Source: Streptomyces cellulosae (GTDB lineage Bacteria > Actinomycetota > Actinomycetes > Streptomycetales > Streptomycetaceae). Taken from it: DNA of 64,000 nucleotides. Position 1 is the first letter of the stretch. The number at the start of each line of letters is the position of its first letter. The notes beneath the pieces are model-generated. The model worked only from the letters and a program-made list of their open reading frames with translations, did not search any database and was not told where the DNA came from. Below are positions 21,513 through 29,549 of the stretch, one piece after another. Location: contig BNBH01000009.1 in assembly GCA_014655195.1 (NCBI GenBank), positions 62,001 to 126,000 of the forward strand. Reading direction: 5' to 3'. Made by a program: the position numbers and the translations under genes.

Positions 21513-22574
21513 GTGGCACGGACGCCCGGCCGGTGGACCGGCGGCACACTCACGGCACGCGACGTCCTGAAACCGCACAAGGTGGCGGACGCGGTGTTCC
21601 ACCCGGCGTGGATCCCGCCGTCGCTGGACCCGGCCATCGACCGGCTCAAGCGCATCCGCGTCATCGCCGGAGCCGTGGCCTCCATCGGCGTCTACACCGT
21701 GCTGGCGGGCGGTTTCGACGTCACGGAACTGCTGGAGAACGCCCTCACCGCCTCCGCGGTGCTGCTGCTCCTCACCCCGGTCACGGTCGGCGTGATGCTC
21801 CTCGTCTGGCGGCGCACCGGTCCGCTGCGGCAGTTGAGGACACCGCTCCTCAACTCCCTCGCGCTGCTCCTGCTGTTCGTCGGCTCCGTCGTCGCGCTGG
21901 CGCTGTTCGTGCAGACCGTCAACGCCACGCACAACCCCCTCGTCATCATCGGGGTGGGCATCACGATGATGTGGATGCTCGGCTTCGTCGCCCGGGGAGC
22001 CTTCCGGGTGACCGGCAACTTCTTCGGCACCGGCGCCGTGCACCGCTGTCTGCCCGCGCTGCTCGCCACGGTCACCAGCTGGCTGGTGGCGGTCCCCGAC
22101 CTGGTCACCGGCGATCTGCACGGACTCGGTCTCACCTTCGGCGTCGTCTTCATCCTGGGCGCCCCGGTGACCGTCACGGGGATCGCCCTGCTGGAGACGG
22201 GCCGGCTCAGGCGGCGCTACGGCATCCGGCTCGGCGCGCACCCGGCCGCGCACACGCCGGCCCCGGGGCCCGTACCGCCGATGCCCCCGGTCCCGCCGTC
22301 CGGCCATCCGCACGTCCCGTCCCAGGGGCATCCGTACGTCCCGTCCCAGGGCCATCCGCACGTCCCGTCCCAGGGCCATCCGCACGTCCCGTCCCAGGGG
22401 CATCCGTACGGCCCGCCTCAGGGGCATCCGTACGGCCCTCCGCCCGGCGTGCCCTACGTCCCGCCGCAGCCGCACCCCGGGAGCGGGTTCGTCCCCGGTC
22501 AGGGTGGCGGCAGCCCCTACGCGCCCGGCGCCGACGGGAATCCGTACACCCCGCAGCCCCCTTACGGTCCGTAA
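21513..22574 (+). CDS. Integral membrane protein with GHPHVPSQ octapeptide tail
   Basis: 353 residues from the GTG at 21513 (GGGGGAA upstream). About six hydrophobic helices between residues 45 and 245 (for example AVLLLLTPVTVGVMLLVW and LNSLALLLLFVGSVVALAL). They are followed by a Pro-rich cytoplasmic or external tail containing six tandem 8-residue units of the form GHP(H/Y)(V/G)P(S/P)Q. Function unknown. The tail resembles proline-rich extensions of actinobacterial membrane proteins. The 24-bp DNA repeat encoding it is prone to copy-number change between strains. Confidence 0.8.
   Translation: MARTPGRWTGGTLTARDVLKPHKVADAVFHPAWIPPSLDPAIDRLKRIRVIAGAVASIGVYTVLAGGFDVTELLENALTASAVLLLLTPVTVGVMLLVWRRTGPLRQLRTPLLNSLALLLLFVGSVVALALFVQTVNATHNPLVIIGVGITMMWMLGFVARGAFRVTGNFFGTGAVHRCLPALLATVTSWLVAVPDLVTGDLHGLGLTFGVVFILGAPVTVTGIALLETGRLRRRYGIRLGAHPAAHTPAPGPVPPMPPVPPSGHPHVPSQGHPYVPSQGHPHVPSQGHPHVPSQGHPYGPPQGHPYGPPPGVPYVPPQPHPGSGFVPGQGGGSPYAPGADGNPYTPQPPYGP
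22302..22445 (+). repeat. Six tandem 24-bp coding repeats
   Basis: In-frame units of 24 bp (first unit 22302-22325) encode the octapeptide repeat of the membrane protein. Units 1, 3 and 4 read GHPHVPSQ, unit 2 GHPYVPSQ, units 5 and 6 GHPYGPPQ and GHPYGPPP. Near-identity of DNA in units 1-4 suggests recent expansion. Confidence 0.9.
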
Positions 22575-22587
22575 GGACCTTCGTCGC

Positions 22588-24870
22588 TCAGGCCACCGCG
22601 CTCAGGGTGTCCGCGAGGCGGCGGCGGGCCGCGCGGGCGGCCGGGACGGCGGCCAGGGCGGCGGCGCCCAGCACGGCGGCCGTGCCGAGCAGCACCAGCA
22701 GCGCGGGGGAGGGCAGCCGGGCGATGCCCGCGCCGATGCCGCTCGACCTGCCCTGGGCGTCGATCAGCCAGTGCGCCAGCGGCAGCCCCAGCGCGGTGGC
22801 GAGCAGCACCGCCGCCAGGGCCGTGCCGGCGGTGGCGGTGACCGTGACCGCGGTGATCTGCCGGGGCGACAGGCCGACGGCCTTCAGCGCCAGCAGGTCC
22901 CGCTCGCCCTCGCGGACGGTGCCGCCGATCGCCGTCAGCAGCTCCACCAGGCCGATCAGCGCCAGCACCGCGACCAGCCCCAGGACCACCGCGCGCAGCG
23001 GCGACAGCCCGTCCGCCGGGTTCGCCACGGTGTGCACGTCCAGATGGCCGCGGCCCTCCGCCGCGAGCCGGGCCGCCACCTCCGCCGGGTCCGCGCCCGG
23101 TTCGAGACGCACCTGGTAGAGGCCGGGGCGCATCTCCGGGTCGTTGGCGCGGAGGGTGTCGAGGGAGGTGGAGATGACCCGTCCCGCGTTCTCCGGCTCG
23201 ATGCTGCGGCCCACGATGTGCAGGATCTGCGGGCGGTCGCCGACGGTCATCCGCACCCAGTCGCCCACCCGGACGTGCAGCAGGTCGAGCAGTCCCTGCC
23301 CGGCCACCGCCTCGTCAGGGCCGTGCGCCGGCCTGCCCTCCGCCAGCGCGAACGGGTACGGGTCCTCGTGCGTGCCGTAGCCGCGCAGGGCGATCGTCGC
23401 GGTCTGGCCGGGGACCAGCGCGGCCACCTCCACGCCCGGGTGGGCGGCGGCGACCTGCGGATCGCTCTCCAGCAGCTCCCGCGCCTCGGCGTCGTCCAGC
23501 GAGGCGTCGGCGCGCACGCTGAGCGCCGCCGGCAGGCCGATCCGCTCGGGCGCGCCGTGGAAGCGGTCGATCGTCGTCCACGCGCTCAGCGCCACCACGA
23601 TCAGCAGCAGCGGCAGCGCCAGTCTGGCCACCGCGCCCAGCGACCGCGGCCGCCGGGTGAACGCCTTGTGCCAGCCCAGCACCAGCGCCGGAGGCACCCG
23701 CGCGCCCAGCGCCCGGCGCGCCGCACCGCTCAGCCGCCCCGCCGGAGCCGCCGCCGGACGCGGCACCGGCACCGGCGGCACCCGGCCCGCACGCCAGGCG
23801 GCCAGCCCGGTGGTCGCGCCGATGAACAGCACCGCGCCGACCGGCACCACGACCAGCGCGGCCGTGTGCCCGGGCAGCCCCTGCCACACGTCCACCGCGT
23901 CCCCGAGCCGCCCCGGGACCGCGCCGCCCAGCGCCTCGGTGAGCGCGGCGGCGGCCACCGCCCCGAGCAGGGCGTAGCCGAGGTGCTGGATGAGGAAGAC
24001 GCGCACCACCTGGCCGGGGGTGAAGCCGATCGCCTTGAGGACGGAGATGTCCCGCAGATGCCCCCGGATCCGGGTGGTGATCGCGCCGTGCACGGCGAAC
24101 CCGGCGGCGGCCAGCGCGCCCAGCCCGAACAGGCCCAGCACCTGCCCCAGCAGCCGGTTGTCGCCCTGCGCCTCCGCACGCGCCTGCTGCCAGGTCGCCA
24201 CCTCGCCGATCGCCCCGGCGCCCAGTTCGGTCACCGCCCGCTGCACGGCGTACCCGGTGTCGCCCGGGTCGGCCAGCCGCAGCCCGATCACCTGCCCGTC
24301 CGGGTCCGGCACCGCCGACGGCAGCGCCCACACCAGCCCCGCCCGCTCGCCGGGCCGGAACCGCGGCTCGGCGCTGTCCGCGACGCCGACCACGGTGAAC
24401 CGCCGCGCGGTGCCGGGCACGGTGAGGGTGTCGCCGGGGGCGGTGAGCAGGGCGCGGGCCAGGTTGCTCTCCAGCACCACGCCGTCGGGCGTCGCCGGGT
24501 CCAGCCAGTGCCCGGAGGTGACGATCGGGCGGCCCACCTCGGGCCGGTCCGGCGTCCCGCGCACCTCGACGGAGGCGCGGCCGCCCTGCGAGGCGAGGGT
24601 CAGCGCGGAGGTGGGGTAGGGGCCGGCGACCGACCGCACCCCCTCCAGACCGGTCAGTCTGTCCGCGTCGGCGGAGGCGGTGGTGTGCAGGGTGACGTGG
24701 GCGCCGTGCGCCTGGGTGAAGACGCGCTGCCAGGGATTGGTGGCGTAGCCGAACAGGGCTGTGGCCAGCAGCAGGGACACCACGATGCCGGCGGTGGCGA
24801 GCACCAGGAACAGGGCCTCGCCGCAGTGCGTGCGCAGATCGGAGTGCGCCCAGCGCAGAGTGGCTCGCAC
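22588..24870 (-). CDS. FtsX-like ABC transporter permease
   Basis: 760 residues. An N-terminal helix (ALFLVLATAGIVVSLLLATALF) is followed by an extracellular domain, a cluster of helices with the FtsX-type coupling region (HLRDISVLKAIGFTPGQVVRVF), a second extracellular domain, and a repeat of the helices (GERDLLALKAVGLSPRQITAV). This duplicated layout is that of type VII (MacB/LolC-like) permeases that drive extrusion or mechanotransmission rather than classical import. The GTG at 24870 is the assumed start. It works with the ATPase encoded just upstream, and the PadR regulator heads the operon. Substrate unknown; antimicrobial peptide or lipoprotein handling is possible. Confidence 0.88.
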   Translation of the reverse strand: MRATLRWAHSDLRTHCGEALFLVLATAGIVVSLLLATALFGYATNPWQRVFTQAHGAHVTLHTTASADADRLTGLEGVRSVAGPYPTSALTLASQGGRASVEVRGTPDRPEVGRPIVTSGHWLDPATPDGVVLESNLARALLTAPGDTLTVPGTARRFTVVGVADSAEPRFRPGERAGLVWALPSAVPDPDGQVIGLRLADPGDTGYAVQRAVTELGAGAIGEVATWQQARAEAQGDNRLLGQVLGLFGLGALAAAGFAVHGAITTRIRGHLRDISVLKAIGFTPGQVVRVFLIQHLGYALLGAVAAAALTEALGGAVPGRLGDAVDVWQGLPGHTAALVVVPVGAVLFIGATTGLAAWRAGRVPPVPVPRPAAAPAGRLSGAARRALGARVPPALVLGWHKAFTRRPRSLGAVARLALPLLLIVVALSAWTTIDRFHGAPERIGLPAALSVRADASLDDAEARELLESDPQVAAAHPGVEVAALVPGQTATIALRGYGTHEDPYPFALAEGRPAHGPDEAVAGQGLLDLLHVRVGDWVRMTVGDRPQILHIVGRSIEPENAGRVISTSLDTLRANDPEMRPGLYQVRLEPGADPAEVAARLAAEGRGHLDVHTVANPADGLSPLRAVVLGLVAVLALIGLVELLTAIGGTVREGERDLLALKAVGLSPRQITAVTVTATAGTALAAVLLATALGLPLAHWLIDAQGRSSGIGAGIARLPSPALLVLLGTAAVLGAAALAAVPAARAARRRLADTLSAVA

Positions 24871-24884
24871 CGGCCTCAGCCCTT

Positions 24885-24988
24885 CGCGGGTCGGCCGGCG
24901 ACGCGTATGCGCGTGCTCGCGGCGGGTCGGTGGGTGACGCGCATGTCAGTGCCTCGCGGGTCGGTCGTGGACGCGCATGTCAGTCCCT
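24885..24988. repeat. Three imperfect 34-bp repeats between ABC ATPase and permease genes
   Basis: The core GCGGGTCGG followed by GACGCGCATGTCAGT recurs with a 34-bp period: copy 2 core at 24936-24950 and copy 3 at 24970-24984 are identical, and copy 1 near 24885-24911 is diverged. Copy 3 includes the ATPase stop codon. On the minus strand the repeats create two tiny frames, 10 codons (24946-24978) and 22 codons (24876-24944), each opening TGACATGCGCGTC. Confidence 0.75.
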
Positions 24989-25732
24989 GAGCTCCAGCAC
25001 GCCGGAGGCGCCGGCCCGGCGCGGGGGCGGGCCCGCGTCGAGGGTGGCGTCGTCGGCTATCCGGCCGTCGAAGAAGGAGATCACCCGGTCCGCGGCGCTC
25101 GCCAGCCGCGCGTCGTGCGTGACCAGCAGGATCGTCTGCCCGCGCTGGTGGAAGCGGGACAGCAGCCGCATCACCTCACGCGTGCCCTTGCTGTCCAGGC
25201 TGCCCGCGGGCTCGTCGGCCAGCAGCAGCGGAGGGTGGTTGACCAGCGCCCGGGCCAGGGCGACCCGCTGCTGCTCACCGCCGGACAGCTCGCCCGGCAT
25301 GCTCCGCTCCTTGCCCTCCAGGCCCAGCTCGGCCAGCAGCTCCCGCCGTCCGGCGCGGGTCTTCTTCGGCGGGACCCCGGCGAGCAGCGCGGGCAGCTCC
25401 ACGTTGTCCGCGACCGACAGGTCGGAGACCAGGTTGAAGAACTGGAACACGATCCCGATGCGCCGCCGCCGCTCCACCGCCCAGCGCGCCTCGCTCCAGC
25501 CGTCGGCGCGCTCGCCGTCCAGCCAGATGGAGCCCTCGTCCGGCCGCTGGAGCCCGCCGAGCAGATGCAGCAGCGTCGACTTGCCCGCGCCCGAGGGGCC
25601 GGTGACCGCCACGAACTCGCCGCGGGTCACCCGCAGGTCCACGCCGCGCACGGCGTGCGCCGGGGCGCCCTCGCCGTGGTGGGTCTTGACCAGGCCTTCG
25701 GCGCGCAGCAGGGGAGCGTCGCTCTCGCTCAC
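24980..25732 (-). CDS. ABC transporter ATP-binding protein (MacB/LolD type)
   Basis: 250 residues. Walker A GPSGAGKST (near residue 46), Q-loop FQFFNLVSDLSVADN, signature LSGGEQQRVALARAL, Walker B LLLADEPAGSLD and the switch VTHD are all intact. The GTG at 25732 is chosen over a longer ATG start (25759) because GGAGGA lies six bases upstream and the codon overlaps the PadR stop as GTGA. Partner of the FtsX-like permease; together they make an ABC system under PadR control. Confidence 0.94.
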   Translation of the reverse strand: MSESDAPLLRAEGLVKTHHGEGAPAHAVRGVDLRVTRGEFVAVTGPSGAGKSTLLHLLGGLQRPDEGSIWLDGERADGWSEARWAVERRRRIGIVFQFFNLVSDLSVADNVELPALLAGVPPKKTRAGRRELLAELGLEGKERSMPGELSGGEQQRVALARALVNHPPLLLADEPAGSLDSKGTREVMRLLSRFHQRGQTILLVTHDARLASAADRVISFFDGRIADDATLDAGPPPRRAGASGVLELRD

Positions 25733-26244
25733 TGAAGCTCCTCCAGCTCTTCCTGACACCGCTCCAGCCAGTCGAGATCGGCCTGCAGGTGCAGCATCGC
25801 GCCCTCGATCAGCAGATGGGAGATGCGGTTGTCCCGGTCCTCGGCGGCGGCCAGCTTCGACAGCTGCCGCATGGTGTTCAGATACTGGCGGCGCTGCCGG
25901 TTGATCAGCGAGATCTGGTCGGCGAGACCGGTCTGCGGGGCCAGGGCCAGCTTCATGAAGAACTCGTCCCGCACCCGCGGCTCGTCCGCCGTCTCCTCGA
26001 ACCAGGCGCGCAGCGCCTCGTGCCCGGCCTCGGTGAGGTGGTAGACCTTCTTGTTCGGCCGGCTCGACTGCTCGATGGCCTCGCCCTCGATCAGCCCCGT
26101 CTTCTCGAGGCGGCCGAGGGTGACGTAGATCTGGCCGACGTTCGGCTGAGGGTACGCGGCGCCCAGCAGTTGCTCAAGGTCCTGCTTGAGCTCGTAACCG
26201 TGCGCCGGGCCGCGGGCGAGCAGCGCCAGGAGGGGCAGCCGCAC
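25729..26244 (-). CDS. PadR-family transcriptional regulator
   Basis: 171 residues. N-terminal winged helix (LLALLARGPAHGYELKQDLEQ, then QPNVGQIYVTLGRLEKTGLI) with the PadR wing NKKVYHLTEAGHEAL, and a C-terminal dimerisation coil (ISLINRQRRQYLNTMRQLSK onward). The GTG at 26244 follows GAGGAGGAGAG and is preferred to the ATG at 26302. It heads the operon PadR-ATPase-permease, coupled by GTGA. Members usually repress an adjacent ABC exporter and are relieved by its substrate. A perfect dyad ATACC-N5-GGTAT at 26300 lies in its promoter region and is the obvious operator candidate. Confidence 0.92.
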   Translation of the reverse strand: MRLPLLALLARGPAHGYELKQDLEQLLGAAYPQPNVGQIYVTLGRLEKTGLIEGEAIEQSSRPNKKVYHLTEAGHEALRAWFEETADEPRVRDEFFMKLALAPQTGLADQISLINRQRRQYLNTMRQLSKLAAAEDRDNRISHLLIEGAMLHLQADLDWLERCQEELEELQ

Positions 26245-26299
26245 TCGTGCTCTCCTCCTCGCGCTCCTGGGTAATGTGCCGCAGGACCTAGTATCGCCC

Positions 26300-26314
26300 A
26301 TACCTAACGGGTAT
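26300..26314. promoter_or_regulatory. Candidate PadR operator ATACCTAACGGGTAT
   Basis: Perfect dyad ATACC-TAACG-GGTAT in the 126-bp region between the divergent padR-type gene and the first solute-binding protein gene. The element TACCTAAC it contains recurs in inverted form at 27661-27668 and directly at 27774-27781, near the glucosidase gene. Confidence 0.5.
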
Positions 26315-26370
26315 ACATGGCCTCTGACCCCGGCAAGGGTGCCCGGGTGCCGGTGTACAGGGAGGAACCT

Positions 26371-27642
26371 ATGCGGTGGATCCATGCCGCGGGTAGGGGC
26401 CTTCTCGTCCTGATCGTCGTCATGACCGGTTATGTCGCCTCCGGCGCGAGCGCCGACGAAGGTCCGGGGGACGGGCGCGGACCCCTCACCCTCGCCACGG
26501 CCGGGGACCTCACCGGGTACCTCGGCTCCGTCCTCGACGGCTGGAACCGCACGCACCCCGGCGAGGAGGTCACCCTCGTCGAACTGCCCGACTCCGCCGA
26601 CGAGACCCGCGCGCAGATGATCACCGATCTGCGGGCCGGTGAGGGCGGCCGTTTCGACGTGCTGAACATCGACGTCAGCTGGACCTCGGAGTTCGCCGCC
26701 GCGGGCTGGATCCGCCCGCTGCCCCGCGACCGGTTCCCGCTGGACGCCTTCCTGCCCCCGGTCGTCGGCACGGCCACCTACGACGACCGGCTGTACGCCG
26801 TCCCGTACGTGACCAACGCCGGGCTGCTGCTGTACCGCAAGGACGTCCTCGACGAGGCCGGCGTCCCGCCGCCGCGCACCTGGGCCGAACTGGAGCGGGC
26901 CGCGGAGACGATCGGCCCCGCGCACGGACTCGACGGCTATGCGGGCCAGTTCCTGCCCTACGAGGGGCTCACCGTGAACGCGGCCGAGGCGGTCTACTCG
27001 GCGGGCGGCACCATTCTCGGCGACGAGGGCGAACGCGTCACCGTGGACTCCCGGGCGGCCCGCAAGGGCATCGGCTTCCTGGCCCGCGGCGTCCGCGAGG
27101 GCTGGATCCCGAAGGAGGCGCTGGCGTACAAGGAGGAGGAGTCCAAGCGGGCCTTCCAGGAGGGCAGGCTGCTCTTCCTGCGCAACTGGCCCTACGCGTA
27201 CGTCGCCGCCTCCGCCCCGGACTCGAAGGTCGCCGGGAAGGTCGGCGCCGTGCCCCTGCCCGGACCGGACGGTCCCGGGACCAGCGTGCTCGGCGGGTCC
27301 AACCTGGCCGTCAGCAGCCACGCCGAACACCCCGACTCCGCCGCCCGGCTGCTCGCGTACCTCACGAGCGAGCGGGTGCAGCGCGAGGTCCTCACCCGCG
27401 GCGCGCTGCCGCCCGTACGGGCCGATCTGTACGACGACCCGGAGCTGGTGCGCCGCTTCCCCTACCTGCCGACCCTGCGCGAGAGCGTGCTGGCCGCCGC
27501 GCCGCGTCCCAAGAGCCCGCGCTACGACCAGGTGAGCCTGGTGGTGCAGGCGGTGGTGCACGACGCGATGAGCGGGCGGCAGACGCCCGAGGCGGCGGTG
27601 CGCCGGCTGGCGGCGGAACTCGCCGCAGTCTCCTCCCGCTGA
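26371..27642 (+). CDS. Extracellular solute-binding protein (sugar ABC type), no lipobox
   Basis: 423 residues. Family 1 solute-binding fold: LTLATAGDLTGYLGSVLDGW, FDVLNIDVSWTSEFAAAGWI, YAVPYVTNAGLLLYRKDVL and a C-terminal SAARLLAYLTSE segment. The ATG at 26371 follows AGGGAGGAACCT. The N-terminus (MRWIHAAGRGLLVLIVVMTG) is a signal or anchor helix but contains no Cys for lipid modification, unlike the second binding protein in this cluster. It may therefore be released or stay anchored by the helix. It resembles trehalose/maltose-type binders. It is divergent from PadR and upstream of the glucosidase; no permease immediately follows it. Confidence 0.88.
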   Translation: MRWIHAAGRGLLVLIVVMTGYVASGASADEGPGDGRGPLTLATAGDLTGYLGSVLDGWNRTHPGEEVTLVELPDSADETRAQMITDLRAGEGGRFDVLNIDVSWTSEFAAAGWIRPLPRDRFPLDAFLPPVVGTATYDDRLYAVPYVTNAGLLLYRKDVLDEAGVPPPRTWAELERAAETIGPAHGLDGYAGQFLPYEGLTVNAAEAVYSAGGTILGDEGERVTVDSRAARKGIGFLARGVREGWIPKEALAYKEEESKRAFQEGRLLFLRNWPYAYVAASAPDSKVAGKVGAVPLPGPDGPGTSVLGGSNLAVSSHAEHPDSAARLLAYLTSERVQREVLTRGALPPVRADLYDDPELVRRFPYLPTLRESVLAAAPRPKSPRYDQVSLVVQAVVHDAMSGRQTPEAAVRRLAAELAAVSSR

Positions 27643-27653
27643 CTCTCTCCCCA

Positions 27654-27670
27654 GTTACATGTTAGGTAAC
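27654..27670. promoter_or_regulatory. Dyad GTTAC-N7-GTAAC downstream of the binding-protein gene
   Basis: 17-bp dyad, 12 bases after the stop of the first binding-protein gene and 157 bases before the glucosidase. The segment CATGTTAGGTA (27658-27668) is repeated in inverted form at 27774-27784, an 11-bp perfect match. Candidate operator pair for the glucosidase/transport operon. Confidence 0.45.
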
Positions 27671-27773
27671 GCGCGTATCTCGTTCGCGCCGGAATCGCCC
27701 TTATCCGCCCTGGTCTGCGCCCCGTAATCCCCCGGTAGCTTGCGCACGTTCATTGACACCCGCCGTTCACCGC

Positions 27774-27784
27774 TACCTAACATG
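27774..27784. promoter_or_regulatory. TACCTAACATG, inverted partner of the 27658 element
   Basis: Perfect reverse complement of 27658-27668, centre-to-centre about 116 bp, followed by ATGCATGCAT. It lies 43 bases before the glucosidase start. Spacing near eleven helical turns would allow looping by a dimeric repressor; this is inference. Confidence 0.45.
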
Positions 27785-27826
27785 CATGCATAACAAGCAG
27801 CGCTCCTCACAGACAGGTCAATCGGG

Positions 27827-29446
27827 GTGAACAGGCACCATTGGTGGCGTGACGCGGTGATCTACCAGGTGTACGTCCGCAGCTTTCTGGACAGCACCGG
27901 GGACGGCATCGGCGATCTCGCCGGCGTCAGGGCGGGACTGCCGTACCTGAGGAAGCTCGGCGTGGACGGGATATGGCTCAGCCCGTTCTACCCGTCGCCC
28001 CAGCACGACCACGGCTACGACGTGGCCGACTACCGTGACGTCGACCCGGTCTACGGCGACCTCGACGAGTTCGACCGGCTGGTGGCCTCCGCCCACCGCC
28101 TGGGCATCCGGGTGCTGCTCGACGTCGTGCCCAACCACTGCTCCAGCGCCCACCCGTGGTTCCGCGCGGCCCTGGCCGCGGCCCCCGGCAGCCCCGAGCG
28201 GGCCCGCTTCCACTTCGCCGACGGCCGCGGCCCCGACGGCGGTGAGCCGCCCAACAACTGGCACGCCATGTTCGGCGGCCCCGCCTGGACCCGCGTCACC
28301 GAGGCGGACGGCCGCCCCGGCCAGTGGTACCTGCACATGTTCACGCCCGAGCAGCCCGACTGGAACTGGCGCAACCCCGAGGTCGCCGACGAGTTCGACC
28401 AGGTCCTGCGGTTCTGGCTGGACCGGGGCGTCGACGGCTTCCGCATCGACGTCGCCGCGGGCCTGTTCAAGCACCCTGAGCTGCCCGACTCCCCCGACCC
28501 CGAGGCCGACGCCCGCACCCGCGACTCGGTCAACCCCCTTGCCTGGAACCAGCCCGAGGTGCACGACGTGTGGCGGCACTGGCGCGCGGTGTGCGAGGAG
28601 TACACCGCCCGCGACGGCCGCGAACGCCTCCTGGTCGGCGAGGTCTCCGTGCCCTCCGCCCGCGAGCACGCCAAGTACGTCCGCCCGGACGAGCTCCACC
28701 AGGCGTTCTTCTTCGACCTGCTCGGCGCGCCCTGGGACGCCGACGCCTTCCGCAAGGTCATCTCCGAGGCCATGCAGGACATCGCAGGCACCGGCTCCAC
28801 CGTCACCTGGGTGCTCAACAACCACGACCAGGTGCGCACCGTCACCCGCTACGGCGAACCCGCCCCCGAGGGCAGCGGACTCGGCGCCGCCCGCGCCCGC
28901 GCCGCCGCGCTGCTGATGCTGGCGCTGCCCGGCGCCGCGTACATCTACCAGGGCGAGGAGCTGGGCCTGCCGGAGGTCGTCGACCTGCCCGACGACGTGC
29001 TCACCGACCCGATCTTCCGCCGTACCGGCAGCCGCGCCCGTATCCGCGACGGCTGCCGGGTGCCGCTGCCCTGGTCGGGACAGGCCTCGCCGTTCGGCTT
29101 CACCTCCGGCGCCGAGGGCGCCAAGCCCTGGCTGCCGCAGCCCGACTACTTCGCCGAGTACGCCACCCACCGCGCCCTCGCCGACACCCGCTCCTCCTGG
29201 CACCTGTACCGCGACGGTCTCCAACTGCGGTCCGCCCTGCACCAGCTGGGCGAGGGCACACTGCGCTGGCTGGACACCCAGCCCGGCGTCCTCGCCTTCG
29301 CCCGCGACGACCTGGTCTGCGCCGTCAACTTCGGCACCGCCCCCGTACCCGCCCCGGTCCCCGGCACCCCGTTGCTCTCCAGCGGCCCCTGCCGGTCCGG
29401 GGAGCTCCCCGGCTCCACCGCCGCCTGGTGGATCGACGGCTCCTGA
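27827..29446 (+). CDS. GH13 family alpha-glucosidase
   Basis: 539 residues, glycoside hydrolase family 13, oligo-1,6-glucosidase/alpha-glucosidase type; no signal peptide, so cytoplasmic. Conserved regions: AVIYQVYVRSFLDSTGDGIG at the start, DVVPNH, the nucleophile Asp in DGFRIDVA, the acid/base Glu in LVGEVS, and NNHD. The GTG at 27827 directly precedes NRHHWWRDAVIYQV, the family start; the ribosome site is weak. It lies between two binding-protein genes and before two permease genes, so it should hydrolyse the imported alpha-glucoside (maltose, isomaltose or trehalose-like oligosaccharides). The exact substrate is not determinable. Confidence 0.93.
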   Translation: MNRHHWWRDAVIYQVYVRSFLDSTGDGIGDLAGVRAGLPYLRKLGVDGIWLSPFYPSPQHDHGYDVADYRDVDPVYGDLDEFDRLVASAHRLGIRVLLDVVPNHCSSAHPWFRAALAAAPGSPERARFHFADGRGPDGGEPPNNWHAMFGGPAWTRVTEADGRPGQWYLHMFTPEQPDWNWRNPEVADEFDQVLRFWLDRGVDGFRIDVAAGLFKHPELPDSPDPEADARTRDSVNPLAWNQPEVHDVWRHWRAVCEEYTARDGRERLLVGEVSVPSAREHAKYVRPDELHQAFFFDLLGAPWDADAFRKVISEAMQDIAGTGSTVTWVLNNHDQVRTVTRYGEPAPEGSGLGAARARAAALLMLALPGAAYIYQGEELGLPEVVDLPDDVLTDPIFRRTGSRARIRDGCRVPLPWSGQASPFGFTSGAEGAKPWLPQPDYFAEYATHRALADTRSSWHLYRDGLQLRSALHQLGEGTLRWLDTQPGVLAFARDDLVCAVNFGTAPVPAPVPGTPLLSSGPCRSGELPGSTAAWWIDGS

Positions 29447-29533
29447 GAAGCACGCCCCGGGTCACCACCCGTCCGAGAAGCACGCCCCGGGTCACCACCC
29501 GTCCGAGAAGCACGCCCCGGTCAACACCCGTTT
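29445..29533. repeat. Three tandem 30-bp repeats upstream of the second binding-protein gene
   Basis: Units begin at 29445, 29475 and 29505 with GAGAAGCACGCCCCGG. The first two are identical over 30 bp, the third is partial. Unit 1 starts inside the glucosidase stop codon. The whole glucosidase to binding-protein gap is made of the repeat plus a GAAGGGA ribosome site. Confidence 0.9.
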
Positions 29534-29549
29534 TCCCGAAGGGACATCG

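Noticed and set aside
20187..22574. 795-codon plus-strand frame joining pgi territory to the membrane protein
   Set aside because: The first 1.3 kb reads pgi out of frame as Arg/Gly-rich sequence; the real gene starts at the GTG at 21513.
25729..27561. 610-codon minus-strand frame covering the PadR gene and upstream DNA
   Set aside because: Only the last 171 codons encode PadR. The rest is antisense to the binding-protein gene, and a strong ribosome site marks the GTG at 26244.
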